The notes under the pieces: generated by a model
Database searches by the model: none
The model's input: only the letters and a program-made list of their open reading frames with translations
Told to the model about the DNA's origin: nothing
Origin: HK1 sp965221725
GTDB lineage: Bacteria; Pseudomonadota; Gammaproteobacteria; HK1
Direction of reading: 5' to 3'
Length of the DNA stretch: 64,000 bases
Assembly: GCA_965221725.1 (NCBI GenBank)
Contig: OZ244909.1
Span: forward strand, 2,666,001-2,730,000
Shown: piece by piece, positions 34,498-43,553 of the stretch
Layout: every line of letters begins with the position of its first letter
Position numbering within the stretch: position 1 is the stretch's first letter
Program-made: the position numbers and the translations under genes

Positions 34498-35850
34498 ATG
34501 ACGAACGACGTGAACGCCGCTCTGATCGAGCGGGATCAGAGCCATCTTATTCACCCGCTGCACAGCAGCCCCCTGCACGCGAACGGCCGGGTCTGGGCCC
34601 GGGGAGAGGGTGCGTATCTCTACGACGCCAACGGCGAAGCCTTCATCGACGGACTCGCCGGGCTGTGGAACAACACCTGCGGGAACGGACGCCGGGAGCT
34701 GGCGGATGCCGCCGCCGCACAGATGAACGAGCTCGGCTACGCCTCCGGGTACGCGGGCAGCTCGAATCCGAAGGCGATCGAGCTCGCCGAGCGGCTCGCG
34801 CGGCTTGCCTATCCGAGCATCAACCACTTCTACTTTACCTCCGGCGGCGGGGAGTCCACCGACTCCAACATCAAGATGGCCCGCTACTACTGGAAGCTCA
34901 GGGGCAAGCCCGGGAAGTACAAGGTCATCTCGCGCGAACTCGGCTACCACGGCGTCACCCTGGCCGCGATGTGCGCGACCGGCATCTCCATTTACTGGCC
35001 GATGTTCGAGCCGCGGATGCCGGGGTTCTCCCACATCCCGTCGCCCTATCCCTACCGGTACGAGGCGCCGGAAGGGGTGAGCCAGGGGATCGCGGCCGCG
35101 AACGAGCTGGAGAAGAAAATTCTCGAAGAGGGCCCCGACACCGTCGCGATGTTCATCGTGGAGCCGGTGCACGGCGCCGGGGGCGTCATCCCGCCGCAGG
35201 ACGACTATTTCCCGCGCATCCGCGAGATCTGCGATCAGTACGACGTGCTGCTCTGCGCCGATGAGGTGATCACCGGGTTCGGGCGCACCGGGCGCATGTT
35301 CGGGCTGGAGCACTGGGGCGTCGAGCCCGACCTCATGCAGTACGCGAAGGCGATCACGTCGGGCTACTTTCCGCTTGGCGGCATCGGGGTGAGTGACGAG
35401 ATCGCGGACACCATGGATCGCAGCGGCAAGCCCTGGATGCACGCATACACCTACAGCGCCCATCCGGTCGGCTGTGCGGTGGCGCTCGCGGCTCTCGACA
35501 TCATCGAAGGCGAGGACTTCCCGGCCCAGGCGCGAGAGAAGGGCAAGCGGCTGCTGGTGGGGCTGAAGGATGCGCTGATCGACCACCCCAACGTCGGCGA
35601 CATTCGCGGGCTCGGCCTCATGTGCGCGGTGGAAGTGGTGAAGGACCGCGCCACCAAGGCCCGGTTCACCCCCGATGACGGCATCGGCCCGAAGCTCATG
35701 AAGGCGATGGTCTCGCGCAAGCTCTTCACGCGGCTCAAGGGCGAAGACATCATCTGCCTCGCACCCCCGATCATGGCGTCGAACGAAGTGCTCGACGACA
35801 TCGTCAGTATCGTGCGCGATTCGGTGCACGAGGTATTCGGCGCGGGTTGA
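34498..35850 (+). CDS. Class III omega-aminotransferase
   Basis: A 450-residue fold-type I PLP enzyme. Start at ATG 34498 with GGAGAGG upstream. The aminotransferase class III pattern is clear: GGLWNNTCGNGRRELADAA-like N-terminus, FTSGGGESTDSNIK, FIVEPVHGAGGVIPP, LLCADEVITGFGRTG and the Schiff-base Lys in YAKAITSGYFPLGG. Such enzymes move an amino group between an omega-amine (beta-alanine, putrescine, GABA or a keto-amine) and pyruvate. The adjacent BKACE enzyme suggests a linked degradation of an amino-keto compound, but substrate is unknown. Confidence 0.88.
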   Translation: MTNDVNAALIERDQSHLIHPLHSSPLHANGRVWARGEGAYLYDANGEAFIDGLAGLWNNTCGNGRRELADAAAAQMNELGYASGYAGSSNPKAIELAERLARLAYPSINHFYFTSGGGESTDSNIKMARYYWKLRGKPGKYKVISRELGYHGVTLAAMCATGISIYWPMFEPRMPGFSHIPSPYPYRYEAPEGVSQGIAAANELEKKILEEGPDTVAMFIVEPVHGAGGVIPPQDDYFPRIREICDQYDVLLCADEVITGFGRTGRMFGLEHWGVEPDLMQYAKAITSGYFPLGGIGVSDEIADTMDRSGKPWMHAYTYSAHPVGCAVALAALDIIEGEDFPAQAREKGKRLLVGLKDALIDHPNVGDIRGLGLMCAVEVVKDRATKARFTPDDGIGPKLMKAMVSRKLFTRLKGEDIICLAPPIMASNEVLDDIVSIVRDSVHEVFGAG

Positions 35851-36035
35851 GGAGCGGATGCCGAAGGAGCATCGCCGGCGGCATCCACATCCGTCCCGCC
35901 CGCACCACCAACGTGGAGTTTGCACTGCCCGCAGCCGGGAATCGGTGACATTTCCGGGCTGGTCAACCGGGTGGCAGCGAATGAAGGTCTGGTGTCGGGA
36001 CCGCACGGACGACGGCGCGAGGAGGGCGAGGGGCA

Positions 36036-36920
36036 ATGAACTACGAAGTCGTGGTGACCTGTGCGGTCACCGGGGCGGGTGACACCGTGGGCAAGCATCC
36101 CGGAGTGCCGGTCACCCCGGAGCAGATTGCCGATGCCGCCATCGAGGCGGCCCGGGCCGGGGCGGCGATCGCCCACATCCACGTCCGCGATCCCGACACC
36201 GGCCGGGGAAGTCGCGCTCCGGGGCTGTTCCGCGACGCCGTGGAGCGGATCCGGGCGAGCGATACGGACGTGGTGCTCAATCTCACCGGCGGCATGGGCG
36301 GCGAATGGGTGCCGAGCGCGCACGATCCGGCCATGCCGGGGCCGGGCACCGACATGGCGGGGCCGGTGGAGCGCCTTGCTCATGTGGCGGAGTTGCGCCC
36401 GGAGATATGCAGCATCGACTGCGGCACCATGAACTTCGGCAACCGCGACGAGATCTACATCTCCACCCCGGCCTGCCTGCGCCGGATGGCCGAGATGGTC
36501 CGGGACTGGGGCGTGAAGCCCGAGCTCGAGGTGTTCGAGCTGGGCCAGATCCGGTTCGCTCGTCAGATGATCGCGGAGGGACTCGTCGAAGACCCGCCGA
36601 TGTTCCAGATCTGCCTCGGCATCCCCTGGGGCGCCGACCACAGCGTCGACACCATGAAGGCCATGAAGGACGCGCTGCCGGCCGGCGCGGTATGGGCGGG
36701 GTTCGGCATCTCGCGCATGCAGATGCCGCTTGCCGCCGCTGCGGTCGCGATGGGGGGCAACGTGCGGGTGGGGCTGGAGGACAACCTCTATCTCAGCCGC
36801 GGGGTGCTGGCCTCCAACGCGGAGCTGGTCGAGCGGGTGGTGCGGATCGTCGAGCTGATGGGCGCCAGGGTAGTCGGCCCCGCCGAGGCCCGCGAGAGGC
36901 TGGGCCTGCGGCAGCACTGA
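36036..36920 (+). CDS. Beta-keto acid cleavage enzyme (BKACE, DUF849)
   Basis: A 294-residue TIM-barrel zinc enzyme. The metal-binding AHIHVRDPDTGRGS occurs near residue 46, then NLTGGMG, CSIDCGTMNFG near 125 and VRVGLEDNLYLSRG near 250. BKACE enzymes condense acetyl-CoA with a beta-keto acid and release acetoacetate plus a CoA ester; the founding member is Kce, acting on 3-keto-5-aminohexanoate in lysine breakdown. It lies 185 bases after an omega-aminotransferase on the same strand, compatible with lysine, carnitine or amino-keto acid catabolism. Confidence 0.9.
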   Translation: MNYEVVVTCAVTGAGDTVGKHPGVPVTPEQIADAAIEAARAGAAIAHIHVRDPDTGRGSRAPGLFRDAVERIRASDTDVVLNLTGGMGGEWVPSAHDPAMPGPGTDMAGPVERLAHVAELRPEICSIDCGTMNFGNRDEIYISTPACLRRMAEMVRDWGVKPELEVFELGQIRFARQMIAEGLVEDPPMFQICLGIPWGADHSVDTMKAMKDALPAGAVWAGFGISRMQMPLAAAAVAMGGNVRVGLEDNLYLSRGVLASNAELVERVVRIVELMGARVVGPAEARERLGLRQH

Positions 36921-37069
36921 TCGCGACGTCCACCGCCGCCCCCATCACGGTCTCGGCCCCGCTCGCCGATATCGACCCCGGCGGAGTGGTGGGCCACACC
37001 GCGGGATTCGTGGTCGCCGCCCGGAACCGGTGCGCAGCGCGGGGCGTGGAGTTTCCACGATTGCGGGCG

Positions 37070-37137
37070 ATGCCGTTGAAGCGGCGGCAGCAGGGGCCGG
37101 GTCAGGGGCGGAGGCCGGGGGAGCATCGCCGGCGGCT
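37070..37137. repeat. Short intergenic repeats shared with neighbouring gaps
   Basis: A 22-base block at 37070-37091 (atgccgttgaagcggcggca...) recurs with 18 of 22 matches at 38163-38184, on the other side of the YdjM-like gene. A 17-base block (ggagcatcgccggcggc) ending near 37136 also occurs at 35866-35882. Confidence 0.5.
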
Positions 37138-38151
37138 TCAGGGTGAGGGTTCGCACCACTCGCCCGTCAGCAACCCCCAGTACCGGCCGCGTTGCTCCGG
37201 GCGCGACTCGCGCATTTCGAGGTAACGAACGTGCCGGTCGGACGGAGCCTCGGGGTCGAGTTCGATGCCCCACAGCGGATCGATGGTGTTGGGCACCATC
37301 GAATAGCGTATGTCGACGATCCGGTTCGGCTCACGAGGATCGACGGCGACGTAGCCGTCCGAGAACCAGCGGAACCGTTCCACATCGCGCGCCTGACGGC
37401 TGTCGGGGTCGAGCCACGGGAAGTCCCGGCGCACTTCGAGCCGCGCGATACTGGTGCCGGAGCACACGGTCACCGCCGGGCCGACCCTGATCCCGTCAAC
37501 GTAGAAGCGTCCATCATGTTCGTATGTCACCTTCCAGACCAGCAGATTGGCAAAGCCCGTCTTCGCGGACAGTCGATGCGGCTGGTGGCCTCTCTCCGCG
37601 GCCAGTCGCACGCCGGCCGCCTCCGCTCGCTGGTGCTGAACAACTCCGAGCAGCAGGTAGCCGATCGCCCAGAGCAGCCCCGCGACGGCCCATGCGCGAC
37701 GCCGCCGCACCACGGCCAGGATCCCCAGGCAGAGCAAGGGCAGGGTGAACAGTGGGTCCACGACCGAGATGTTGCTCCAGGCCACCCGAACATCGGAGAA
37801 CGGCCACAGGAGCTGGGTGCCGTACGAGGTGCAGGCGTCCAGCAGGCCGTGCGTGCCATAGCCGAGCAGACAGGTCAGATAGGTGTGCCGGAACCGGAGC
37901 GTGCGTCGAACGAACGGATGCAGAAGCAGCGCCACCAGGGCCGCCCCGATGGGAATGAACAACAGGGCATGTGTGAAATGGCGGTGGTATTCGAGAAACA
38001 GCAGCGGGTCCGAATCCGACCTGATGAATACATCGAGATCCGGCGCCATGCCCGCAATGCAACCAAGGAGCGCGACGACATGAAACTTGCTGCGTCTCGG
38101 CCCGACCTGCGATGCAACGGCGCCGAGCGCACCCTGACTGATGGGGTCCAT
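37138..38151 (-). CDS. YdjM-like membrane-bound metal-dependent hydrolase
   Basis: A 337-residue integral membrane protein. The N-terminal half has the DUF457 (PF04307) pattern: MDPISQGALGAV, GCIAGMAPDLDVF, HRHFTHALLFIP and YGTHGLLDACTSYGT, whose His/Asp residues suit metal binding. Several hydrophobic helices follow, then a soluble C-terminal domain of about 150 residues. E. coli YdjM belongs to this LexA-regulated group, with uncertain enzymatic role. No LexA box was recognised upstream. Confidence 0.82.
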   Translation of the reverse strand: MDPISQGALGAVASQVGPRRSKFHVVALLGCIAGMAPDLDVFIRSDSDPLLFLEYHRHFTHALLFIPIGAALVALLLHPFVRRTLRFRHTYLTCLLGYGTHGLLDACTSYGTQLLWPFSDVRVAWSNISVVDPLFTLPLLCLGILAVVRRRRAWAVAGLLWAIGYLLLGVVQHQRAEAAGVRLAAERGHQPHRLSAKTGFANLLVWKVTYEHDGRFYVDGIRVGPAVTVCSGTSIARLEVRRDFPWLDPDSRQARDVERFRWFSDGYVAVDPREPNRIVDIRYSMVPNTIDPLWGIELDPEAPSDRHVRYLEMRESRPEQRGRYWGLLTGEWCEPSP

Positions 38152-38266
38152 GATTGGGTGCGATGACGTTGAAGTGGTGGCGGCAAGAATCGGGATGATG
38201 TCCCCGGTTCATCCGTGTGAACGTGCCGATGCCGAATTCGCGGCGACTGGATCGGAGTCTCCCACG

Positions 38267-39214
38267 ATGCAGCAACCCAAGACCATGAACCTCACGGAGT
38301 GGGGTCTGCTGGTGCTGCTGTCCGTGTTGTGGGGCGGTGCCTTCTTCTTCGTCGGCGTCGCCGTGGTCGAGCTGCCGCCGCTGACCGTCGTTCTGGCCCG
38401 CGTCGGGATCGCGGCGGCGATTTTACTCGGTCTGACTCTGCTCCTTGGCCATTCCCTGCCGCGCCGGCTCTCCGCGTGGACGCCGTTTCTCGTCATGGGG
38501 CTGCTCAACAACGCAGTGCCGTTCAGCTTTCTCAACGCCGGCCAGACCATGGTCAGCGTCGGGTTGGCATCGATCATCAACGGCATGACCCCGTTGTTCA
38601 CCGCGCTGATCATGGCGTCCTTCCGGGAAGAGCGGCTGACGATGCCAAGGGCGGTCGGCGTGGTCCTGGGTGTCGCCGGCGTGGTGTTCATCAGCCGGCC
38701 GGATGCGGGCATGGCGGATGCGCGGCTTCCGGGCATCGGACTTTGCCTTGCGGCCACGCTGAGTTACGGATTTGCCGCGCTGTGGGGACGCCGGCATCTG
38801 GCGGACGTTCCGCCACTGACCTCGGCCACTTGCCAGCTCCTGACCTCGACCCTTGTCATGTCGGTGGTGTGCGCAACATTTGACCGGCCGTGGACCTTGC
38901 CGATGCCCGGCCCGGAGATCTGGATGGCGCTGTTCGGCCTCGCCCTGTTCGGAACCGCCATCGCATACGTGGTGTTCTTCGAAATCCTCACGCGGGCCGG
39001 AGCCAGCAACGCGATGCTCGTCACTCTGTTGATCCCGGTGACCGCGTTGCTGCTCGGCAACGTATTTCTTGGCGAGTCAATCCACGGATACGAACTCGTG
39101 GGTGCGGCAACCATCGGCCTGGGGCTGCTGTTTACCGACGGCCGATTGCCCCGCTGGGTGATGCGTGTCATTTCCGAGCGACTGGTCGACTCCGGAAGAC
39201 GCCGGAGACCCTGA
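38267..39214 (+). CDS. EamA/DMT family exporter
   Basis: A 315-residue protein with ten predicted helices in two EamA repeats: LSVLWGGAFFFVGVAVVELPPLTVVLARV in the first, and AATLSYGFAALWGRR in the second. The second repeat closes with LLIPVTALLLGNVFLGESI and a short basic tail. Family members export amino acids, purines or other small metabolites. The ATG at 38267 is supported by GGAG upstream and by the family's usual N-terminus. It is divergent from the YdjM-like gene (115 bases between starts). Substrate not deducible. Confidence 0.88.
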   Translation: MQQPKTMNLTEWGLLVLLSVLWGGAFFFVGVAVVELPPLTVVLARVGIAAAILLGLTLLLGHSLPRRLSAWTPFLVMGLLNNAVPFSFLNAGQTMVSVGLASIINGMTPLFTALIMASFREERLTMPRAVGVVLGVAGVVFISRPDAGMADARLPGIGLCLAATLSYGFAALWGRRHLADVPPLTSATCQLLTSTLVMSVVCATFDRPWTLPMPGPEIWMALFGLALFGTAIAYVVFFEILTRAGASNAMLVTLLIPVTALLLGNVFLGESIHGYELVGAATIGLGLLFTDGRLPRWVMRVISERLVDSGRRRRP

Positions 39215-39260
39215 CCGGAACCGATCCCTTCGGTCCCCTGATCCAGGCGATGAGGGTGCA

Positions 39261-39822
39261 TCACGCTACCGCCCACCTTGCCGAGAGGACTTCGGCCTGT
39301 TGGAGAACGGTCTGCACGGCGGCGTCCTGCAGATCCGGAGGATAGCCGTGTTTGCGCAGGATGCGCTTGACCAGCACCCGCATCCGGGCGCGCGCGGACG
39401 GTCTGGAAGAAGCCCACCTCGTCGCGGATCTCGCGCGCCGTGTCGCTGGCGGCGGCGAGCGCGAACGCCTTGGAGAGCGCCAGCACCGCGTCGTCGAAGC
39501 GGCGCCGGGCGCGCTGCTGCCCCTCCTCGGTCGCTTCCCCGGTCGACTCGCGTTGCTGCAAGTCGAGGATCCACTCGATGGCCCCGGCCAGCGCCGCGAG
39601 CCTATCCTGCGCCGACCCGGCGATCCTGCGGCGGAAGTCGAAGCCGTGGAACATGGCGCTCACGATCTCGTACTTCTCCCGCGGCACCGCGACGGCTTCG
39701 GCCGCGTCGATGCCGGCGTGCCCCCGGTCGTCGCGCGAGTACCGGCCGAGCGCGGACTTCAGGTTCTGCGCGATGCCGATGTAGTCCACGATCAGACCGG
39801 CCGGCTTGTCGATGTACCACGG
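39261..39822 (-). pseudogene. hsdR: 3' remnant of a type I restriction enzyme HsdR gene
   Basis: The translated minus strand shows HsdR C-terminal sequence: DKPAGLIVDYIGIAQNLKSAL, HGFDFRRR, LAALAGAIEWILD, ALSKAFALAAASDTAREIRDEVGFF. After a frameshift near 39385 it continues in another frame as VLVKRILRKHGYPPDLQDAAVQ to a TGA at 39261-39263. The 5' two-thirds of hsdR, including the nuclease and DEAD helicase motifs, is missing. The fragment joins directly to the truncated AlbA_2 gene at about 39823, so a deletion removed the rest. Confidence 0.8.
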
Positions 39823-40714
39823 CGTTGACCACGGCTTCGAACACGGCGCGTTCGCTGAATTGCGGCACATCCGTGCGGGCAGGGTCCTTGTACGCCGCCA
39901 CCCGACGGTTGGCGATCACGAACCGGAGGGCCTCCCGAATCTGCTGGTCGAGCGGGCCACCGATGTCACGCGCATCCAACTGGCGGCTGGCATCCGGTTG
40001 GTTACCCCGATAGCACACGGCCTGAATCCACGCGTTCGGCAACCACGTGCGAGGGTCCTCAGAGGCCAACAGCACCCCTCCAACCGTGGCTCGCATCACT
40101 CCGTTCGAATCGGTCTTGGCGAACTTGAGCTTCGACAGAGCGACTTCCGCAGGATCGTCCGCCCGGGAACTCGCATAGCGCCGCCAGAGATCCGCCCGCA
40201 GGCTGTTCACGCCGGTTTCACGCACCATCTGGGTGTCTGTTGACGCGGTATCGGACTGCCCTCGTAAAGCCGACAGTCGGCGGATCCGGACCGAATTCAT
40301 CTGTTGCCTGGTGTCGCCCCAGCGCCGGAAGTAGCCGCCGGGTGATTGATGCACCACCGCACTTTCGGGAATCTCGACAACAAGGGCGCCGCCGCTTGCC
40401 GGTTCCGGAGCGGGAACCCGGAATACCTCGAAGTCCAGAGGCGGTTTGATGTTGTCGGTACAGATTTCACGAATATGGCGAACCAGCGCATCGAGTTGCC
40501 GTGGGTCGAGCGACTGCGGTTGCCGGTCGTCCGTCACCCCCAGGACCAGCCGTCCGCCATGGGAGTTGCCGAACGCCGCCATTTCGTCGGCCAGAGGATC
40601 TTTCCTGGGTGCGGAAACCTTGCCGCCCCGGAACTCGACCGCCTTCAGCTCGATATCGGTGTCCTCACCGAGCTGAACCTGTTCCCAGAGGCTTGAAGAG
40701 TCAATGGGCATCAT
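39823..40714 (-). pseudogene. Truncated AlbA_2 (Schlafen-type) ATP-binding protein gene
   Basis: The first 297 codons match the AlbA_2/divergent-AAA group: GEDTDIELKAVEF, EMAAFGNSHGGRLVLGVTDDR, an HQSPGGYFRRWGDTRQQM middle and AVFEAVVNAVVHR. After that the frame enters HsdR-derived sequence read out of frame and runs to a stop at 39602, so the normal C-terminal part is lost. Such genes commonly sit between hsdS and hsdR in type I restriction operons, which fits the adjoining hsdR remnant. The product is unlikely to work normally. Confidence 0.7.
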
Positions 40715-41097
40715 TCGTCCTCAATGGCAAATCCAGCTCATCCGGCCGTATGGCAGGGCCGGCTCGCCATGAGTCGAGCCCGAGGTCCGACCACTCGTCA
40801 CGGCATCGCCGAGCCAGGTTGCCGAACAGCGGGGAGGCTTCGCCCTGCGCGTACTGGCTGTCGTGCCTGATCTCGTGTCGGACCCTTCGTTGGCCCTCCG
40901 ATCGAACTACCGAGGAATCCTCGGCAGTTGCCTTGAGGTCCCATCCCATGCCCCCTGTAGCCCATGCAGATGATCATTTCAAGGTCGTGGTGATCTGCAC
41001 TTGGAAATGATCGCGTCAGGGTTGTCGTGCCTGAACCTGTGCGGACCGATCTCTTGTCCTCGGATCGAACTACCAAAATTTCACTCACCCTTGCTGT
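40715..41097. other. Unassigned interval with an inverted repeat
   Basis: No confident gene. A minus-strand frame (40701-40949, 82 codons, ending LDLPLRTNDAH) abuts the AlbA_2 start but is unlike anything I recognise. Arms gatcatttcaag (40972-40983) and cttggaaatgatc (41000-41012) form an inverted repeat with one bulged base. A similar ggtagttcgatc segment appears twice on the minus strand (near 40910 and 41065), hinting at a duplicated or rearranged remnant. Confidence 0.4.
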
Positions 41098-41604
41098 CTA
41101 ATCGAAACGCGCGCCCAGCGCTCGAAGCATGGCGAACGCATTTAGCCGAGAAACTTCGAATTCGTCGCAGACATCCGGCAACTTCACGTCCCTTCTGGAC
41201 GCTGGAGCAGGCTGCTCATTCGTCACAACGGTCGCGCGGTGCACCGATGCGCAAGCTACGAGCCAGCCATCCGCACCTGTCGCGAATTTCGCCTTTGCCT
41301 GGTCAGAGTAGTCTGGGTGGCGTTGAATCCACAACATGATTTCAGTATAGACGCGAGCCACCTCGTTGGTGTCCACCGGCAAGAAGAATTCCTCCGGGAC
41401 CTCATTCCGCACCCACTGAACAAGATCCTCGGCTCTGTGGCAAGCGAGCAACTCGTTGCGCACCCGATCAACGCTGAAGATCTGACCGCCCCGGTGGTAA
41501 TAAAGCAGACACCTCCGGAAGCCGGGGCAAATGTCGAACGCATAGTAGAGATTCTTCACCGTAATGAGGACATCGGAGTCCACAAGGTAGTGCTGGTTCG
41601 CCAT
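41098..41604 (-). CDS. DUF4411 PIN-like toxin
   Basis: A 168-residue protein matching DUF4411 along its length: YLVDSDVLITVKNLYYAFDICPGFRR, FSVDRVRNELL, FATGADGWLVA and VTNEQPAP, then LPDVCDEF and a final LRALGARF. The Asp residues in the first and third blocks fit a PIN-type metal nuclease site. The family pairs with an ImmA/IrrE-type partner encoded immediately upstream. That partner's last codons are present (TGATG overlap), but its body is cut by an IS3 element. The toxin gene itself looks intact, so its expression signals may be lost. Confidence 0.82.
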   Translation of the reverse strand: MANQHYLVDSDVLITVKNLYYAFDICPGFRRCLLYYHRGGQIFSVDRVRNELLACHRAEDLVQWVRNEVPEEFFLPVDTNEVARVYTEIMLWIQRHPDYSDQAKAKFATGADGWLVACASVHRATVVTNEQPAPASRRDVKLPDVCDEFEVSRLNAFAMLRALGARFD

Positions 41605-41766
41605 CAGGAGAATCCGATGTCCAGTCGCTTGGCGTAGTCCTGGAAGGTTCCGCCCCGGAGGCCGGTCATTTCGTAGGCATCCCTGAATCCGACCTGGCCC
41701 GCCATTGCCGCTCTCATTACGTATGTCGTGAAAAGCCGGCCAACCCGTGCGTTCTGATTGTTGTAG
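41604..41766 (-). pseudogene. C-terminal stub of the toxin's antitoxin (ImmA/IrrE-like)
   Basis: The minus strand reads NQNARVGRLFTTYVMRAAMAG then FRDAYEMTGLRGGTF and LDIGFS before a TGA overlapping the toxin ATG. This resembles the C-terminal end of ImmA/IrrE peptidase-type antitoxins paired with DUF4411 toxins. The sequence is interrupted at the IS3 end near 41767, so the catalytic HExxH and HTH parts are gone. Confidence 0.6.
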
Positions 41767-42965
41767 TGGGCCTACCCCGTTTCGGTGGACGGTTGATAGC
41801 TGTCGTCCCCGGCACTGCGGTGAACGATAGCCGATGGAAGGGGGTCTTTGTCGAAGACCGGTGTTGGGGGTCTGCCGGGAGGGTGGTTGTGGATCCCCGG
41901 CCGGCCGATCTGCAAGGGCTCGAGGTTGGTTCGTTCGCGATGCTCCGGGGCGCCCATGGGGCATTGCGCGGCCGCGCGACGCTCGAACTCGTTGGGGCTC
42001 AGGTACCCCAGTGCCGAGTGCAGGCGTCGGGTGTTGTACCACGACTCCAGGTACTCGAAGATGGCCATGCGTGCTTGCGTGCGGGTGTGGAACGAACGCC
42101 GGTCGATGAGCTCGCATTCGAGCGTGGCGAAGAAGCTCTCGGCCATCGCATTGTCGTAGCAGTCACCGGCCGAGCCGGTCGACGTGACCACCGCGGCCTC
42201 CCGGCACCGTTTGCCGAACGCGAGCGATGTGTACTGAGCCCCCTTGTCGGAATGATGGATGACGCCCTGGGGACGGCGCTGTGCGATTGCCATGTTCAGC
42301 GCCGCGAGCACCCGCTCGGTTCGAAGGTGGTTGGCCATGGCCCACCCGACCACCTTGCGGCTGAACACATCGAGCACGATGGCCAGGAACACGAACCCGT
42401 TCCAGGTCGGCACGTGGGTGATATCGGCGACCCAGATCCGGTCCGGTGCATCGGCGCTGAGCTGGCGTTCGACCCGGTCCGGAGCCGCCCCGCGGCCCCG
42501 CTCCCGGTGTGTGGTGCGCGTGCCGCGGCGCCGGCTCACCCCGGTCAACCCCGACTGGCGCATCAGCCGAGCGACCCGTTGACGGCCTACCCGGCACCCC
42601 TGGCGCCCCAGCTCGGCATGCACCCGAGGCGCACCGTAGGTCCCGCGAGAAGCCTCGTGGATGGCCCGGATCGTGGCACCCAACTCCTCGTCTCGCTCGG
42701 CACGAGGGGAGCGGCCACGGCCTCGCCACGCATAGTACCCGCTGGGGGAGACGCCCAGCACTCGGCACATCGTGGCCACACGATGATGGGCTTGGTTCGC
42801 CTTCACGAGCGCGAAGACCTCCCCGGTATCGTACCGGTCTGCCGTGCGAACCTAAGCCGCGGCTTTTGTTGGTATTTCTCGCTCCTCTCGAAGCTGACGG
42901 TTCTCCCGACGGAGCTGCCGCAGCTCCTTGAGCTCCGAACTTGTCAGTCCGTCTTCACCCTGACA
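41767..42965 (-). mobile_element. IS3-family element, truncated at its orfA end
   Basis: The left end begins about 41767 with tgggcctaccccgtttcggt, like IS3-group termini. OrfB is complete. OrfA survives only as roughly the last 35 codons (to a stop at 42852), reading GLTSSELKELRQLRRENRQLREERE; the N-terminal helix-turn-helix and the other terminal repeat are missing. No target duplication was found, consistent with a later deletion at the right side. Confidence 0.8.
41772..42806 (-). CDS. IS3-family transposase OrfB (integrase core)
   Basis: A 344-residue frame with an HTH_21 region (YGAPRVHAELGRQG) and an rve integrase core. The DDE residues lie in WVADITHVPTWNGFVFLAIV, VIHHSDKGAQYTS and GDCYDNAMAESFFATLECEL. 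The C-terminal tail reads SWYNTRRLHSALGYLSPNEFE; about 60 extra residues after it run to the IS end and may not be native. OrfA is mostly deleted, so frameshifted OrfAB cannot form and the copy is probably inactive. Confidence 0.9.
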   Translation of the reverse strand: MKANQAHHRVATMCRVLGVSPSGYYAWRGRGRSPRAERDEELGATIRAIHEASRGTYGAPRVHAELGRQGCRVGRQRVARLMRQSGLTGVSRRRGTRTTHRERGRGAAPDRVERQLSADAPDRIWVADITHVPTWNGFVFLAIVLDVFSRKVVGWAMANHLRTERVLAALNMAIAQRRPQGVIHHSDKGAQYTSLAFGKRCREAAVVTSTGSAGDCYDNAMAESFFATLECELIDRRSFHTRTQARMAIFEYLESWYNTRRLHSALGYLSPNEFERRAAAQCPMGAPEHRERTNLEPLQIGRPGIHNHPPGRPPTPVFDKDPLPSAIVHRSAGDDSYQPSTETG

Positions 42966-43553
42966 TTTCTGGCCACCGCCCTGCTGGCTCTGCTGATCAT
43001 CCCGGGCCCGGCCGCGCAGGCGCAGACACCGCCCACCTGCAACGGCAGCATCTGCACCCTCACGCTGGCCAATGCCGGTAGCCCCGTCGTCGATGGCTGC
43101 GGCGAGCACGCCACGCCCGGAAAGATAAAACTGACCCTCTCGTCCACCAACCCTAACGTGACGCGGCAAAGCTTTAACATCTCTTTGGGTTATATTACCT
43201 CACGCAATGATTTCAACTCCACGTTCATAAACTGGGAGTACCGGACCACGGCGATCGGCAGGAACCGGTGGAGACAGGACCCACTCTATCTTAACCGCCC
43301 GGGGATCAATTTCGCCGGCGGCGTGCTGGGCGAGAACATCATCGAGGTGCGGCCCAAGGCCGGCGCCCACATCTGGACCAACCGCAATCCCAACAATCCC
43401 AACCAGGGGCCCGGCGAACTGGTGATCCCGGTCTTCACCCCGCCTGAGAGTTCGCAATGGACGCACGCCGGCAGCGCCTACTTGCTGTTCATGGGCGGCA
43501 AGGGCTGCGCGCGCGTCAACGAAGGGGGCGAGAAGATCGGCGGCACTCAGTAG
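42960..43553 (+). CDS. Secreted protein of unknown function, 5' end lost
   Basis: The frame encodes a signal-peptide core TLTFLATALLALLIIPGPAAQAQ then a mature domain of about 175 residues with three Cys (TCNGSICTLT, VDGCGEH) and one near the end (GKGCARVN). The remainder is polar and Asn-rich, with IIEVRPKAGAHIWTN and GELVIPVFTPPESSQWTH, suggesting a beta-sandwich. No ATG, GTG or TTG lies in frame near the signal peptide; the sequence upstream is IS3-derived. The native start was therefore probably removed. I do not recognise the family. Confidence 0.55.
   Translation: MTFLATALLALLIIPGPAAQAQTPPTCNGSICTLTLANAGSPVVDGCGEHATPGKIKLTLSSTNPNVTRQSFNISLGYITSRNDFNSTFINWEYRTTAIGRNRWRQDPLYLNRPGINFAGGVLGENIIEVRPKAGAHIWTNRNPNNPNQGPGELVIPVFTPPESSQWTHAGSAYLLFMGGKGCARVNEGGEKIGGTQ

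Noticed and set aside
40701..40949. HsdS C-terminal fragment
   Set aside because: Position next to an AlbA_2/hsdR remnant is suggestive, but the peptide shows no target-recognition or coiled-coil features I can identify.
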